Source: Merdimmobilis hominis (lineage in GTDB: Bacteria > Bacillota > Clostridia > Oscillospirales > Ruminococcaceae). From it: 64,000 nucleotides of DNA. How positions within the stretch are numbered: the first letter of the stretch is position 1; every line of letters starts with the position of its first letter. The notes under the pieces were generated by a model. It was not told the DNA's origin and made no database searches. It worked only from the letters and a program-made list of their open reading frames with translations. This document shows positions 16,116-24,664 of this stretch, piece by piece. Both the position numbers and the translations under genes were made by a program. The stretch is taken from NCBI RefSeq assembly GCF_021109255.1, contig NZ_JAJODG010000002.1, one strand, 5' to 3'.

Positions 16116-16420
16116 CACAGCCTCCATATGCCAAAAAGTTGATTTCACCCGGTAGTTTGGCCCATTTTTTCCACCTCTATTCCACCCCGAGAAGGGGGAT
16201 TTTACAGGATTTTGATTTTTATTAACACTTTCTCGCCAAGATATGATATAATGCCTACAGGTGCGGGCTTTTCTGGCGGCGCCCATTCTATTGTCCTCAA
16301 CAGGGACATGCCCGCCCTTTTGAACCGCTGTCTTTGTTTATCCTATGCCGGATGGAACCGTTCCGGCAATTCGGCCGTACCGGCGGCCAAATCCTGTTTG
16401 CTTCAAAGGAGGCGAAGCCT

Positions 16421-18655
16421 ATGAAGAAAAAAGATAACCGTCCTGCGGCCGACAACAATCAGCCGGAGAAAAAACCCAAGGCCCGCAAAAAGCGCAAACT
16501 TTCCCCTTTGGCCCGGGTTTTGATCATCATTGTACTCATCTGCATCATTGCCGGCTCCATTGTCGCCGCAGTGCTGACGGTCTATATCCTCAAGTACATT
16601 GGCTCGGACGACACCCTCGACTTGACTGATGTCAAGCTAAGCTATTCCACCATCCTCTATGCCATGGATGAAAGCACCGGCGAATACTATGAATTCCACC
16701 GGCTGCACGATGTGGAAAACCGCATCTGGGTGGATTACGACGACATTCCCCAGGATTTGGTCAACGGATTTATCGCCCTGGAGGACAAGAGGTTCCCCTA
16801 CCACCACGGCGTGGACTGGAAGCGCACCATCGGGGCGGCTGTCAACCTGTTTATCCCCATTTATGAAGGCAAACCCGGCGGTTCTACCATCACTCAGCAG
16901 CTGATTAAAAACGTCACCGGCGACAACGCTGTCCGGGTGGACCGCAAGGTGCGGGAAATCTTCCAGGCACTCAATTTGGAAAAGCGCTACTCCAAGGAAC
17001 AAATCATGGAGGCGTACCTGAACACCATCGCCCTGGGCAGCGGCACCAACGGCGTCCAGGCGGCGGCCAACCTGTATTTCGGCAAGGATGTCAAAGATTT
17101 AAATTTGGCCGAATGCGCTTCGCTGGTGGCCATCACCAAAAATCCATCGGTCTACAACCCCTTCTACAACCCGGAAAACAATAAGTCCCGCCAAGAGGAC
17201 TGCCTGTACATGATGCATGAACAGGGGTACATCAACGACGAGGAGTATGAAGAGGCCCTCAATTACCCGCTGGAATTCAAAAAAGAAGAGCACATTGAAA
17301 AGATCAACGACACCCAAAGCTGGTTCGTAGACTATGTGACCGAGGAGGTCATCAACGACTTGGTGGAGGAAAAAGGCTACACCAAGGAGTATGCGGAAAG
17401 CCAGATCTACAAAGGCGGGTACCGCATCTACACCACCATCGATGTGGAGATGCAGGACTACCTGGAAGAGGTCTACCTCTACAACACCAACACTTTCCCG
17501 GCGGTGTACAACGCCGAATACCCGGAATCCGCCTTTGTAATCACCGACCTTCACGGCGGGATCAAGGCATTGGCTGGCTCCAACCGGCCTAAAGAAGGCG
17601 CAAGGCTCTTCAACCGGGCCACCAGCGCCCGGCGGCACCCCGGTTCCACCATCAAGCCCATAGCGTCCTACAGCCCGGCTTTTGAGCAGGATTTGATCAC
17701 CTGGTCCACCCTGTTCAACGACGCCCCCCTCGAGATCTCCCCCGGCAAGTACTGGCCCACTAACTTCTATTCCGGTTACTATGAAAACCCCATCACCGTG
17801 GAGTTTGCCATCCGCCGATCCGCCAACACCATTCCCGCCCAGCTGGTGGAGATGATGGGCCCCCGCACCAGCTTTGACTTCCTCAAAAACAAGCTGAATA
17901 TGTACAATCTGGTGGAGCGGGAAACCATCAACGGCCGGGTGGTCACCGATATCGACCGAGCCCCCATGGCATTAGGTGCCCTCAGTGTGGGCGTCACTCC
18001 CCTGGAGATGGCCGGCGCTTACCAGATCTTCGGCAACGGCGGCACCTTCACCCCTACCCACTCCTACACTAAGGTGCTGGACAGCAACGGCGAAGTGGTG
18101 TTGGAGAAGGACCTCACCCCCACCCGGGTCATCTCCCCCGAGACCTCCACTGTGATGAACCGGCTGCTCCAGCAGGTCACCACCGCCCCCCAGGGCACCG
18201 GTACCACCGCTAAATTTGGCGCCATGCCGGTGGCTGGCAAAACTGGTACCTCCGAGTATGACTACAACCAGTGGTTTATCGGGGTCACCCCCTATTATGT
18301 GGGCGCTTGCTGGATGGGTTATGACACCGACGCCACCATCCGCTATGCATCCTATCCCCCACCCATCGTCTGGAAGAATGTGATGGGCCCCATCCACCAA
18401 AACCTGGCGGTGGTGGATTTCCCCACCTATGGCGATGTCTCAGTCCAGACCTACTGTATGGAAACCGGCCTTTTGGCTGGGGAGGACTGTGCCAATACCG
18501 CATCCGGATGGTACGACAACAACAATCTGCCTGAGGTTTGCGACGGCACCCATCCCGTCCCAGAAGATGAAGACAATGAGGATGAGGAGGACGATTCTTC
18601 TTCGGAAAGCTCCTCTTCTTCCCGCCGCGATGAGGATGAGGACGAGGACGAATAA
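16421..18655 (+). CDS. Class A penicillin-binding protein (PBP1A-like)
   Basis: The protein has 744 residues. It has a Lys-rich cytoplasmic tail, one transmembrane helix (about residues 30-57), a glycosyltransferase-51 domain with EDKRFPYHHGVDWKRTIGA and GGSTITQQLIKN, and a transpeptidase domain with the active-site STIK (in RRHPGSTIKPIA), SAN and KTGTSEYDYNQ. It polymerises lipid II and cross-links peptidoglycan outside the membrane. The C-terminus is a low-complexity tail of Ser, Asp, Glu and Arg. The ATG at 16421 is 8 nt after AAGGAGG. It is monocistronic with a strong terminator. Confidence 0.93.
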   Translation: MKKKDNRPAADNNQPEKKPKARKKRKLSPLARVLIIIVLICIIAGSIVAAVLTVYILKYIGSDDTLDLTDVKLSYSTILYAMDESTGEYYEFHRLHDVENRIWVDYDDIPQDLVNGFIALEDKRFPYHHGVDWKRTIGAAVNLFIPIYEGKPGGSTITQQLIKNVTGDNAVRVDRKVREIFQALNLEKRYSKEQIMEAYLNTIALGSGTNGVQAAANLYFGKDVKDLNLAECASLVAITKNPSVYNPFYNPENNKSRQEDCLYMMHEQGYINDEEYEEALNYPLEFKKEEHIEKINDTQSWFVDYVTEEVINDLVEEKGYTKEYAESQIYKGGYRIYTTIDVEMQDYLEEVYLYNTNTFPAVYNAEYPESAFVITDLHGGIKALAGSNRPKEGARLFNRATSARRHPGSTIKPIASYSPAFEQDLITWSTLFNDAPLEISPGKYWPTNFYSGYYENPITVEFAIRRSANTIPAQLVEMMGPRTSFDFLKNKLNMYNLVERETINGRVVTDIDRAPMALGALSVGVTPLEMAGAYQIFGNGGTFTPTHSYTKVLDSNGEVVLEKDLTPTRVISPETSTVMNRLLQQVTTAPQGTGTTAKFGAMPVAGKTGTSEYDYNQWFIGVTPYYVGACWMGYDTDATIRYASYPPPIVWKNVMGPIHQNLAVVDFPTYGDVSVQTYCMETGLLAGEDCANTASGWYDNNNLPEVCDGTHPVPEDEDNEDEEDDSSSESSSSSRRDEDEDEDE

Positions 18656-18667
18656 ATCCATAAGCTA

Positions 18668-18705
18668 GCGAGAGGGCGCTTTGACAGCGCCCTCTCCTTT
18701 TTATT
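18668..18705 (+). terminator. Intrinsic terminator of the PBP1A gene
   Basis: An 11-bp perfect stem GAGAGGGCGCT/AGCGCCCTCTC (18670-18680, 18686-18696) and CTTTTTATTTT. Confidence 0.9.
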
Positions 18706-18724
18706 TTCCACTTTCCCATGGCGT

Positions 18725-18757
18725 CAAAAAGGCCGCCCTTTTCAAAGGGGCGGCCTT
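18725..18757 (-). terminator. Intrinsic terminator of perR
   Basis: Minus strand AAGGCCGCCC/GGGCGGCCTT (18757-18748, 18738-18729) followed by TTTGAC. It lies 170 bp after the perR stop; the bases between show nothing else. Confidence 0.7.
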
Positions 18758-18926
18758 CTATTTATTTATCCTGAGCGGCTCTCCATAGGGGTGCCTTTTC
18801 TTCCCTTGTCCCAATCAAAACTGGGGATTGCACGCCCCCGGAGTGACAGCCCCCGTGGACAAAAACGTTACAATCCCCCACAAACCCAATGGGGTCAACT
18901 CCTCTCCTTTCTCAAAACAACCTGAG

Positions 18927-19322
18927 CTATTCTTCTTTCTTGAGGCAGTCCTCACACACGCCCTGAACTAGGACTTTACAGTCTTCCACCTGGAACGATC
19001 CCTCCACCCCTTTGGCGGACTGGAGCAGCTGGGAGATATCCAAATTCAGGTCGAACACCCCGCCGCACTTGCGGCAGACAAAATGAGCATGGGGATGCTG
19101 GTTCCCGTCAAAATGATCCTTGACGGAACTGGTCTCCACTCGGCTGATCTCCCCCATCTCCGACAGCAAATTCAGGTTGCGGTAAACGGTGCCAAGGCTG
19201 ATTTCCGGGTGGTCTTTCTTTAAAATTTCATATACTTTATCCGCAGTTGGATGTTTCGTGCGGTTCTTTACCACATCCAGCACCATTTGGCGCTGCCGGG
19301 AAAATCTCCTCAATTTCTCCAT
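18927..19322 (-). CDS. perR: Fur-family peroxide/metal regulator, PerR-like
   Basis: The protein has 131 residues. The winged helix contains HPTADKVYEILKK and ISLGTVYRNLNLLSEMGEI (recognition helix), followed by the regulatory-metal segment HFDGNQHPHAHFVC and two CxxC structural zinc motifs (CRKCG, CEDC). The HxHxxC and spacing fit PerR, which represses peroxide-stress genes and is oxidised on His when bound to Fe; Fur cannot be excluded. GGAGG precedes the ATG at 19322. Its promoter starts beside the stop codon of the preceding DctP gene on the same strand. Confidence 0.8.
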   Translation of the reverse strand: MEKLRRFSRQRQMVLDVVKNRTKHPTADKVYEILKKDHPEISLGTVYRNLNLLSEMGEISRVETSSVKDHFDGNQHPHAHFVCRKCGGVFDLNLDISQLLQSAKGVEGSFQVEDCKVLVQGVCEDCLKKEE

Positions 19323-19427
19323 GTTTACTCCTCCAGAGACGGCTCTTGATCTTGACTGTTTTTGAGGCTGACACCCCGTGTTAAAATACACCAATTGGGC
19401 TATTCCACCTGGGAATGGCTTTCCTCT

Positions 19428-19456
19428 AGTATAAAAATAAGAATGGATTCTGTCAA
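19428..19456 (-). promoter_or_regulatory. Promoter of perR
   Basis: Minus strand TTGACA (19456-19451), 17-bp spacer and TATACT (19433-19428), 105 bp upstream of the start. No clear PerR box was seen. Confidence 0.7.
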
Positions 19457-19478
19457 GGGAAAGGAACAAAAAATACAA

Positions 19479-20504
19479 TTACCGAATAATCTCCTGGACT
19501 GTGTCAAACCGTTCCCAGCTCCAGCGGTTGGCAAAGGCCGGGCTCGCCCTCAGGATTTCCTTGGCCTTTTTCCGGGTGCTGTCAGCGGAGATCCGTGTGA
19601 CCTCCGCCCCCGCCTGGATCAGTTTTTCCCGGCCTGTGTCGATCTCTGCCAAACGGCCCTCGTCAATGGTCCCCACCAGATAGGCTGCGGATTCGGCGAG
19701 GACCATCTTCAGCCGGTCATCCATGGTGTCATACAGTTCCTGGGAGGTGAACAACCACAGAATAGTGGGGTCATAGAAGAAGTCCGCCAAGTACAGGCGG
19801 CTGTCCTCTGCCAGGTAGATTTCAGACAGGCGCTGTGCCGGGCAGGATATGGTTTCATAGAAGCCGCTGTTAAACCCTTGAATCCGCTGATCTTCTGCCG
19901 CCAAAACAAGGTTCACCCCCATCTCCCGGAGGACAAGGTTTTCGTCCTCATCTTCATCGGTCGTAAGGCTCAGGCCATCAAAATCCCCAATGTCGCTCAA
20001 ATACCGGCTCCGGGATAAAAACACAGAGGAACCCCCATAGGCGGCGGCCAGAAGCCGCCCACCCAGCAGTTCCCGATAATCCTCTTCCACCAAATCCTGA
20101 AAGGTGGGGGAGTTTAGGGTCATGGTCATGTGGTCATAGCTGCGGAAATAAAAGGGGGAGGAATAGGCGGCAAACTCGCCGGATTTCTCCTCCAGCAACC
20201 GGCTGGGGACAAAGAGAAGCTGGGCTTCGCCGGAGGTGTACAACTCCACTGGGTTGTCGCTGGTGACAATGTCCACCATCAACTCCCCGCCGGAGAGGGT
20301 GGCCATCTTCTCCGCGAAGAGCTGAAGCCCTTTCATGGAAATTTCATCCACCTCCTGGTCAGTGGCCAAAGTCAGCCGCACCCGGGGGGTTAGCAATTCA
20401 ATCCGCAGATTTTTTTGGCCGTTGCCCCCTTTGGGGGTACAGCCCGCCAACAGGAAGACAGCCGCCCCTAGCAGGGCAAGCCAACGTGTCCATCGCTTTT
20501 TCAT
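19479..20504 (-). CDS. TRAP-type C4-dicarboxylate-like substrate-binding lipoprotein (DctP family)
   Basis: The protein has 341 residues. The signal peptide ends in the lipobox LLAGC (residues 18-22). The mature part follows the DctP fold: LTLATDQEVDEISMKGLQLFAEKMATLSGGELMVDI, then the SPFYFRSYDHM region and a C-terminal helix with the KKAKEIL pattern. Such proteins deliver organic acids to DctQ/DctM membrane subunits, but neither subunit gene is nearby, so this is an orphan. The conserved Arg region is replaced by an unusual acidic stretch (TTDEDEDENLV). The ligand is unknown. Confidence 0.7.
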   Translation of the reverse strand: MKKRWTRWLALLGAAVFLLAGCTPKGGNGQKNLRIELLTPRVRLTLATDQEVDEISMKGLQLFAEKMATLSGGELMVDIVTSDNPVELYTSGEAQLLFVPSRLLEEKSGEFAAYSSPFYFRSYDHMTMTLNSPTFQDLVEEDYRELLGGRLLAAAYGGSSVFLSRSRYLSDIGDFDGLSLTTDEDEDENLVLREMGVNLVLAAEDQRIQGFNSGFYETISCPAQRLSEIYLAEDSRLYLADFFYDPTILWLFTSQELYDTMDDRLKMVLAESAAYLVGTIDEGRLAEIDTGREKLIQAGAEVTRISADSTRKKAKEILRASPAFANRWSWERFDTVQEIIR

Positions 20505-20520
20505 GGGGAATCCCCCTTTC

Positions 20521-21249
20521 TCATCCCTTTTTCCGCATCAATTTTAGCATTTCCTTGGTCTCGCCGTCAACGAGATAGGATTCCACCGATTTTTGGATCG
20601 CCTTGTTGTAGGTGAACCGGTTCAGACGGCAGCCCTTCAAATAGGCGAGGGTGCGGTCAAAATCCGCCCCCATTGCAGTGGCAACCAGCCACGCCTGAGC
20701 CATATTGACATAGTAGTGGCCGCTCTCCACCTGATCGCAGAGTGCAAGGCTCTTTTCCAAATAATCCGGCCCCAGGTAGTATTTGAGGAGGAGCACCAGC
20801 CCTACCCGCACCCGGTAGGGCTCCCGCTCCGGGTCGGCCTCCACCAAAGATGTGACATAAGGGAGAAACGCCTCCGGGTTCTTCTTCACCGCCTTGAGGT
20901 AGGTGCAGAATCCATCACAGACCGCCCAGTTGTCCACCAGGGGGATAAAGTCTTCGATCAATCCCAGGAGGGTTTCCTGGTCGGTCTTCACCCCGCCGAT
21001 CACCTGGGCACGGAGCATCTTCTCCTCATAATTCCGGCCCCGGCACTCCGCGAGGAAGCCCCAAGGGTCGGATTTTAACAGGGCAGACCCCAATTTTCTC
21101 AGCGCCGGGGTGCGCACCCCATAAAAGTCATCGAGGCCGGGCACCAACGCGGCGTGGAACTCCCGGTATTTGGGGTCACAGAGGGACTGGAGCAGCTGGT
21201 GCAGCTCCTCCTGGGTGGAGATGGGGGTAGTTTCATACAGGGCGTTCAT
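20521..21249 (-). CDS. DNA alkylation repair protein (AlkD family)
   Basis: The protein has 242 residues and is an all-helical HEAT-repeat DNA glycosylase. FYGVRTPALRKLG and VDNWAVCDGFC (with the Trp and Asp of the AlkD active cleft) are recognisable, followed by VSLL-type HEAT helices. AlkD-type enzymes excise positively charged N3- and N7-alkyl purines without base flipping. It is preceded by the DHHW-gene terminator and followed after 16 bp by the DctP lipoprotein gene on the same strand. Confidence 0.82.
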   Translation of the reverse strand: MNALYETTPISTQEELHQLLQSLCDPKYREFHAALVPGLDDFYGVRTPALRKLGSALLKSDPWGFLAECRGRNYEEKMLRAQVIGGVKTDQETLLGLIEDFIPLVDNWAVCDGFCTYLKAVKKNPEAFLPYVTSLVEADPEREPYRVRVGLVLLLKYYLGPDYLEKSLALCDQVESGHYYVNMAQAWLVATAMGADFDRTLAYLKGCRLNRFTYNKAIQKSVESYLVDGETKEMLKLMRKKG

Positions 21250-21275
21250 TTGGATATCCTCCTTATGCAGTGGAA

Positions 21276-21304
21276 GGAAAAAAGCCGCAGAGGTTGTCTG
21301 CGGC
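21276..21304 (-). terminator. Terminator after the DHHW gene
   Basis: Minus strand GCCGCAGA/TCTGCGGC (21304-21297, 21291-21284) with TTTTTT. A second hairpin, CTTCTCCCC/GGGGAGAAG, lies just before it (about 21305-21334). Confidence 0.85.
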
Positions 21305-21336
21305 CTTCTCCCCTGGAAGCGGGACGGGGAGAAGGG

Positions 21337-22866
21337 CTATTCCTCTTCCTCGTCGTCGTAATAAACCGAATCCTCTTCCTCCTCCGGCAGGGGTTCCTCC
21401 TTGGAAGGGTTCTCCCCATTGGCTCCCCCTTCCTGGGAGGGGGGCATAGCCTCCTCATCCTCAGGCGGGGCTTCCTGTGAAGAGGAGGGCTCCTCTACCG
21501 GCGGCACATAGGGGACATACTGCTGGTACATCAAATTTCGGATCTCTTGGATGCGGATGCCAGTGTTGGCGGCAAAGATGTTGTTGATAAACAAAAGCTC
21601 ATTGATGCCGTTTTCCTGGATAAAGTTCACCAGCCCCAACTGGAAATACCGCTGGTCCACCACATACACCTGTTCATAGTGGTTGACCAAGAAGGGGGCG
21701 AAGCAGTTGCCGAAGGATTCCTTGACCATCAGGATTTTGCGGCCGTTCTTCACCCCGGTGTCGATTCGGATGAGGGGCAGGTCGCCCCCCAAGAACACCG
21801 AATAGGAGTTGACCCCACTGGCGTACTCGGCAAACAGGCTGGTGGCATAAGGGGTAAAAGGTTGGTTGCGCTGGTACAGGTAGGCTTGGTATGGGGTGCT
21901 GGGCAGATAGTAATCCACATGGTCGGGGTTATTCCTCAGCTGGGAATCCTGGGACTGGCTGTACAGGGAACCCAGGAAATCCGGCTTGGTCTTGACAGTG
22001 AAATCCGACAGGGGCACCGGGGTTAAATCCGCCGCCTTGCAGAACTCCACATAGGCGTAGTAAGCCCCCAGGGCCGTCCAGTGGTGGTCAGTATTGAAGT
22101 AGAGGTATTCATCCCGGTGCTGGCTCAAGGTGTCGTAGATGTTCACCCCGATGACCGCCGGGTCCAGCTTGCCGTAGATGTAATCGATGTTGGGCTTCTG
22201 GGGCTGGGTGATGCTCTGGTACCGCTCAGGCAGGGCAAATTCCACATGGGTGGGGATGACGATGTTGTAAATCTTCACCGAATCCCCTAGGGCGGCGTGG
22301 TAGGCGTTGATGGTGGCCGCATAGGAGTCTGCCATGCTCATGTTGCCCCCTACCCCAAAGGCGGAGAGGGCTTGGCCCTTGTAGATAAACATATCCCCTT
22401 TCCACTCCCCTTCGGCTCCATCGTCGGCCACACTAGGGGCGCTGGAGGTGCTCTCATCCCCTTCCCCTGGGGGAAGGATGTCGGGGAGCCCCTCCTCTGA
22501 CTGGCTGCTGGAGGCGCCGCCGCTGTGGATGCGAAGGTCGTCCATCCGGATGCCTTTCATCTCATCCAAAGTGGAGGCAAAGCTGACTAAGCCTTCCCGG
22601 AAGGGAAAGGTGTCTGAATAAAACAGATCCACATCTCGGGTATACTCCCCTGCAAAGAGGGATTTGGCGGAAAATTCCGGCATCTTGGCCAGCTCCCGCT
22701 TTTCAAACTCCGAAACAGTGGGCTTGGGCATCACGAGGGAAAGGACCCCAAACAGCCCCAGCAGGCCCACACACAGGCCGATGTTGAGGGCGGAGGCCAG
22801 GACCGGGTAATCCTCCGGTTCCTCCTGGGCGCGGCGCGCCCGGCGCTTGTGAGAAAAATGTGCCAT
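21337..22866 (-). CDS. DHHW-family O-acetylation protein (AlgX/AlgJ-like)
   Basis: The protein has 509 residues. One N-terminal membrane anchor (about residues 25-48) precedes an extracytoplasmic domain. YFNTDHHWTALGAYYAY contains the DHHW motif of SGNH-like O-acetyltransferase partners, and KILMVKESFGNCFAPFL carries the Ser block. The 60-residue C-terminal tail is almost all Pro, Ser, Gln and Glu. It begins 12 bp after the MBOAT gene on the same strand. In such pairs the MBOAT protein moves acetyl groups across the membrane and the DHHW protein passes them to a cell-wall or exopolysaccharide sugar. Confidence 0.85.
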   Translation of the reverse strand: MAHFSHKRRARRAQEEPEDYPVLASALNIGLCVGLLGLFGVLSLVMPKPTVSEFEKRELAKMPEFSAKSLFAGEYTRDVDLFYSDTFPFREGLVSFASTLDEMKGIRMDDLRIHSGGASSSQSEEGLPDILPPGEGDESTSSAPSVADDGAEGEWKGDMFIYKGQALSAFGVGGNMSMADSYAATINAYHAALGDSVKIYNIVIPTHVEFALPERYQSITQPQKPNIDYIYGKLDPAVIGVNIYDTLSQHRDEYLYFNTDHHWTALGAYYAYVEFCKAADLTPVPLSDFTVKTKPDFLGSLYSQSQDSQLRNNPDHVDYYLPSTPYQAYLYQRNQPFTPYATSLFAEYASGVNSYSVFLGGDLPLIRIDTGVKNGRKILMVKESFGNCFAPFLVNHYEQVYVVDQRYFQLGLVNFIQENGINELLFINNIFAANTGIRIQEIRNLMYQQYVPYVPPVEEPSSSQEAPPEDEEAMPPSQEGGANGENPSKEEPLPEEEEDSVYYDDEEEE

Positions 22867-22878
22867 GGCTCTCCCTCC

Positions 22879-24294
22879 TTAAAAGCGGAAATACAGAAAT
22901 GGGTTGTAGCTCTGCCCCGCCAGCTGGGCGATGCAGACGATGAGAAGAATGACATTCATCACCGGCTGCACATACAAGAGAATGTCCTGCTTGCGGCTTT
23001 CCAGCCTGGAGAAATACCGTTTAAACCACCGCACCAAGGGCAGGCAGAAGGCAATAGCCAATAGGAACCAGAAGATGTTGTTGAAGAAGAGAAGGCGGGT
23101 GGAAACATCCCCCAAGGGGTTGCCGGACAGGCCGAACATCACCCCTAAGTAGGCCCAGACCCGGCTCATGTCGGTGAAGTAGAAGAACACCCAGCCGGTG
23201 AGCATGACCACCAGGAAATACAGATGGGAAAACACCGCCGGCAGCCGGTCCAAGGCCCTGAGGAGGAATGCTTTCTCAATCATAATCAAGAAGCCGTAAA
23301 ACAGGCCCCAAAGCACAAAGTTCCAGCTGGCCCCATGCCACAGGCCGGTTGCAAACCAGACAATGAAGGTATTGATGTAGGTGCGGGCCGCTCCATGGCG
23401 GCTGCCCCCTAAAGGGATATAGAGGTAATCCCGGAAAAAGCCCCCCAGAGACATGTGCCACCGGCGCCAAAACTCGGTGGCAGAGGTGGAGATGTAGGGG
23501 TAGTTGAAGTTTTCCGCATAGTGGAAGCCGAACATTCGCCCCAGGCCGATGGCCATGTCGGAGTAGCCGGAGAAGTCAAAGTAAATTTGCAGTGCAAACA
23601 GGATAATGCCATACCACGCCCCCGCCACCGACAGGGTGGAGAGGTCGCCATCCATAAACCGGCCCACTAAGCTGCCAGCGTAGTTGGCCACAATCACCTT
23701 TTTGGAAAGGCCCAAACAGAACCGGGTCAGCCCGTCGCTGAAATCGTGAATGGTCACCTTGCGGTCCTCAATCTCCGCGGCCACCTGGCTGTACCGGACA
23801 ATAGGCCCAGCCACCAGCTGATGGTAGCAGGAGACAAACAAGAGGAACTTGCCAAAGCTCCGCTGGGCCTTGACCTCCCCCCGGTAGACGTCGATGACAT
23901 AGGAGATGGTCTGGAAGGTATAAAAGGAAATGCCGATGGGCAAGGAGAATCCCGGCACCGGCAGGGATAGGCCCAGCAGCGAGTTGATGGTACTGACCAA
24001 AAAGCCGCTGTATTTGAAGATGCCCAAAAGGCCCAGGTTCAGCACCAAAGAGGAGATCACTGCCCGTTTGGCCTTGGGGGTGCCCCGGTATTTTTCCGCA
24101 TACAGGCCGTGGAAGTAGTCGATGGCCGCAGAAAAGAGCAGGAGGGTGATCCACACCGGTTCGCCCCAGGCGTAGAAAAACAGGGAAAAAGCCACTAAAA
24201 CCGCGTTTCGATAGGTGAGGCTCCGGGAAGAATAATAAAACGCCAAATTCAGCGGAAAAAACAAACAGAGGAAAAATAAGTTGGCAAAAACCAT
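22879..24294 (-). CDS. MBOAT-family membrane O-acyltransferase (AlgI-like)
   Basis: The protein has 471 residues and about 11 membrane helices. The catalytic His lies in GLWHGASWNFVLWG; GPIVRYSQV, YSDMAIGLGRMFGF and FWRRWHMSLGGFFRDYLYIPLGGSR are typical AlgI/DltB-family blocks. It transfers acyl groups through the membrane to an external acceptor. It is first in a two-gene operon with the DHHW protein. AAAGGAGAC precedes the ATG. The acceptor polymer (peptidoglycan, teichoic acid or exopolysaccharide) cannot be told here. Confidence 0.9.
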   Translation of the reverse strand: MVFANLFFLCLFFPLNLAFYYSSRSLTYRNAVLVAFSLFFYAWGEPVWITLLLFSAAIDYFHGLYAEKYRGTPKAKRAVISSLVLNLGLLGIFKYSGFLVSTINSLLGLSLPVPGFSLPIGISFYTFQTISYVIDVYRGEVKAQRSFGKFLLFVSCYHQLVAGPIVRYSQVAAEIEDRKVTIHDFSDGLTRFCLGLSKKVIVANYAGSLVGRFMDGDLSTLSVAGAWYGIILFALQIYFDFSGYSDMAIGLGRMFGFHYAENFNYPYISTSATEFWRRWHMSLGGFFRDYLYIPLGGSRHGAARTYINTFIVWFATGLWHGASWNFVLWGLFYGFLIMIEKAFLLRALDRLPAVFSHLYFLVVMLTGWVFFYFTDMSRVWAYLGVMFGLSGNPLGDVSTRLLFFNNIFWFLLAIAFCLPLVRWFKRYFSRLESRKQDILLYVQPVMNVILLIVCIAQLAGQSYNPFLYFRF

Positions 24295-24327
24295 GATTGT
24301 CTCCTTTAATTGTACAGACTATCTATT

Positions 24328-24355
24328 ATTATAGCCTAGTTTTGGTAGATCGCAA
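24328..24355 (-). promoter_or_regulatory. Promoter of the MBOAT-DHHW operon
   Basis: Minus strand TTGCGA (24355-24350), 16-bp spacer and TATAAT (24333-24328). Between it and the next promoter (24356-24561) there is a loose GC-rich hairpin near 24414-24456 and no gene. Confidence 0.6.
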
Positions 24356-24561
24356 GGGAATTTCCAAGAATTTCGCCTTTCTCCCCCTTGTTTTCCCCCC
24401 AGACTCTGAAGGGTAAAATCCCCTTCCCTCCCACGGCGGCGGAGAGGAGGGGGTTTTGTGCCCAAACGGCCCTTTGCCCCGCATGATTCCGCCGGAAACT
24501 GGCAAATATAGGGATAGAACCGCCTTTGAGAACTTTTCTTTTCCTTTTATTCCTGCTTTCC

Positions 24562-24590
24562 TTGATTTACCTTCCAAATTGCGGTAAAAT
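24562..24590 (+). promoter_or_regulatory. Promoter of the EamA transporter gene
   Basis: TTGATT (24562-24567), 17-bp spacer and TAAAAT (24585-24590); the predicted transcript starts near 24597. Confidence 0.55.
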
Positions 24591-24592
24591 CA

Positions 24593-24664
24593 CATAGGAA
24601 ACTCCCTTTGCCTCCATCCGGTGCAAAGGGCATTGCCTATGGACTCAGAAAGGGAGTGTGCCCC
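24593..24664 (+). promoter_or_regulatory. Candidate RNA switch over the EamA ribosome site
   Basis: ACTCCCTTT (24601-24609) is perfectly complementary to AAAGGGAGT (24649-24657), which holds the ribosome site. The overlapping CCCTTTGC (24604-24611) is also perfectly complementary to GCAAAGGG (24623-24630). The two pairings exclude each other, which is the layout of a translation-control switch. No known riboswitch consensus was recognised. Confidence 0.4.
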
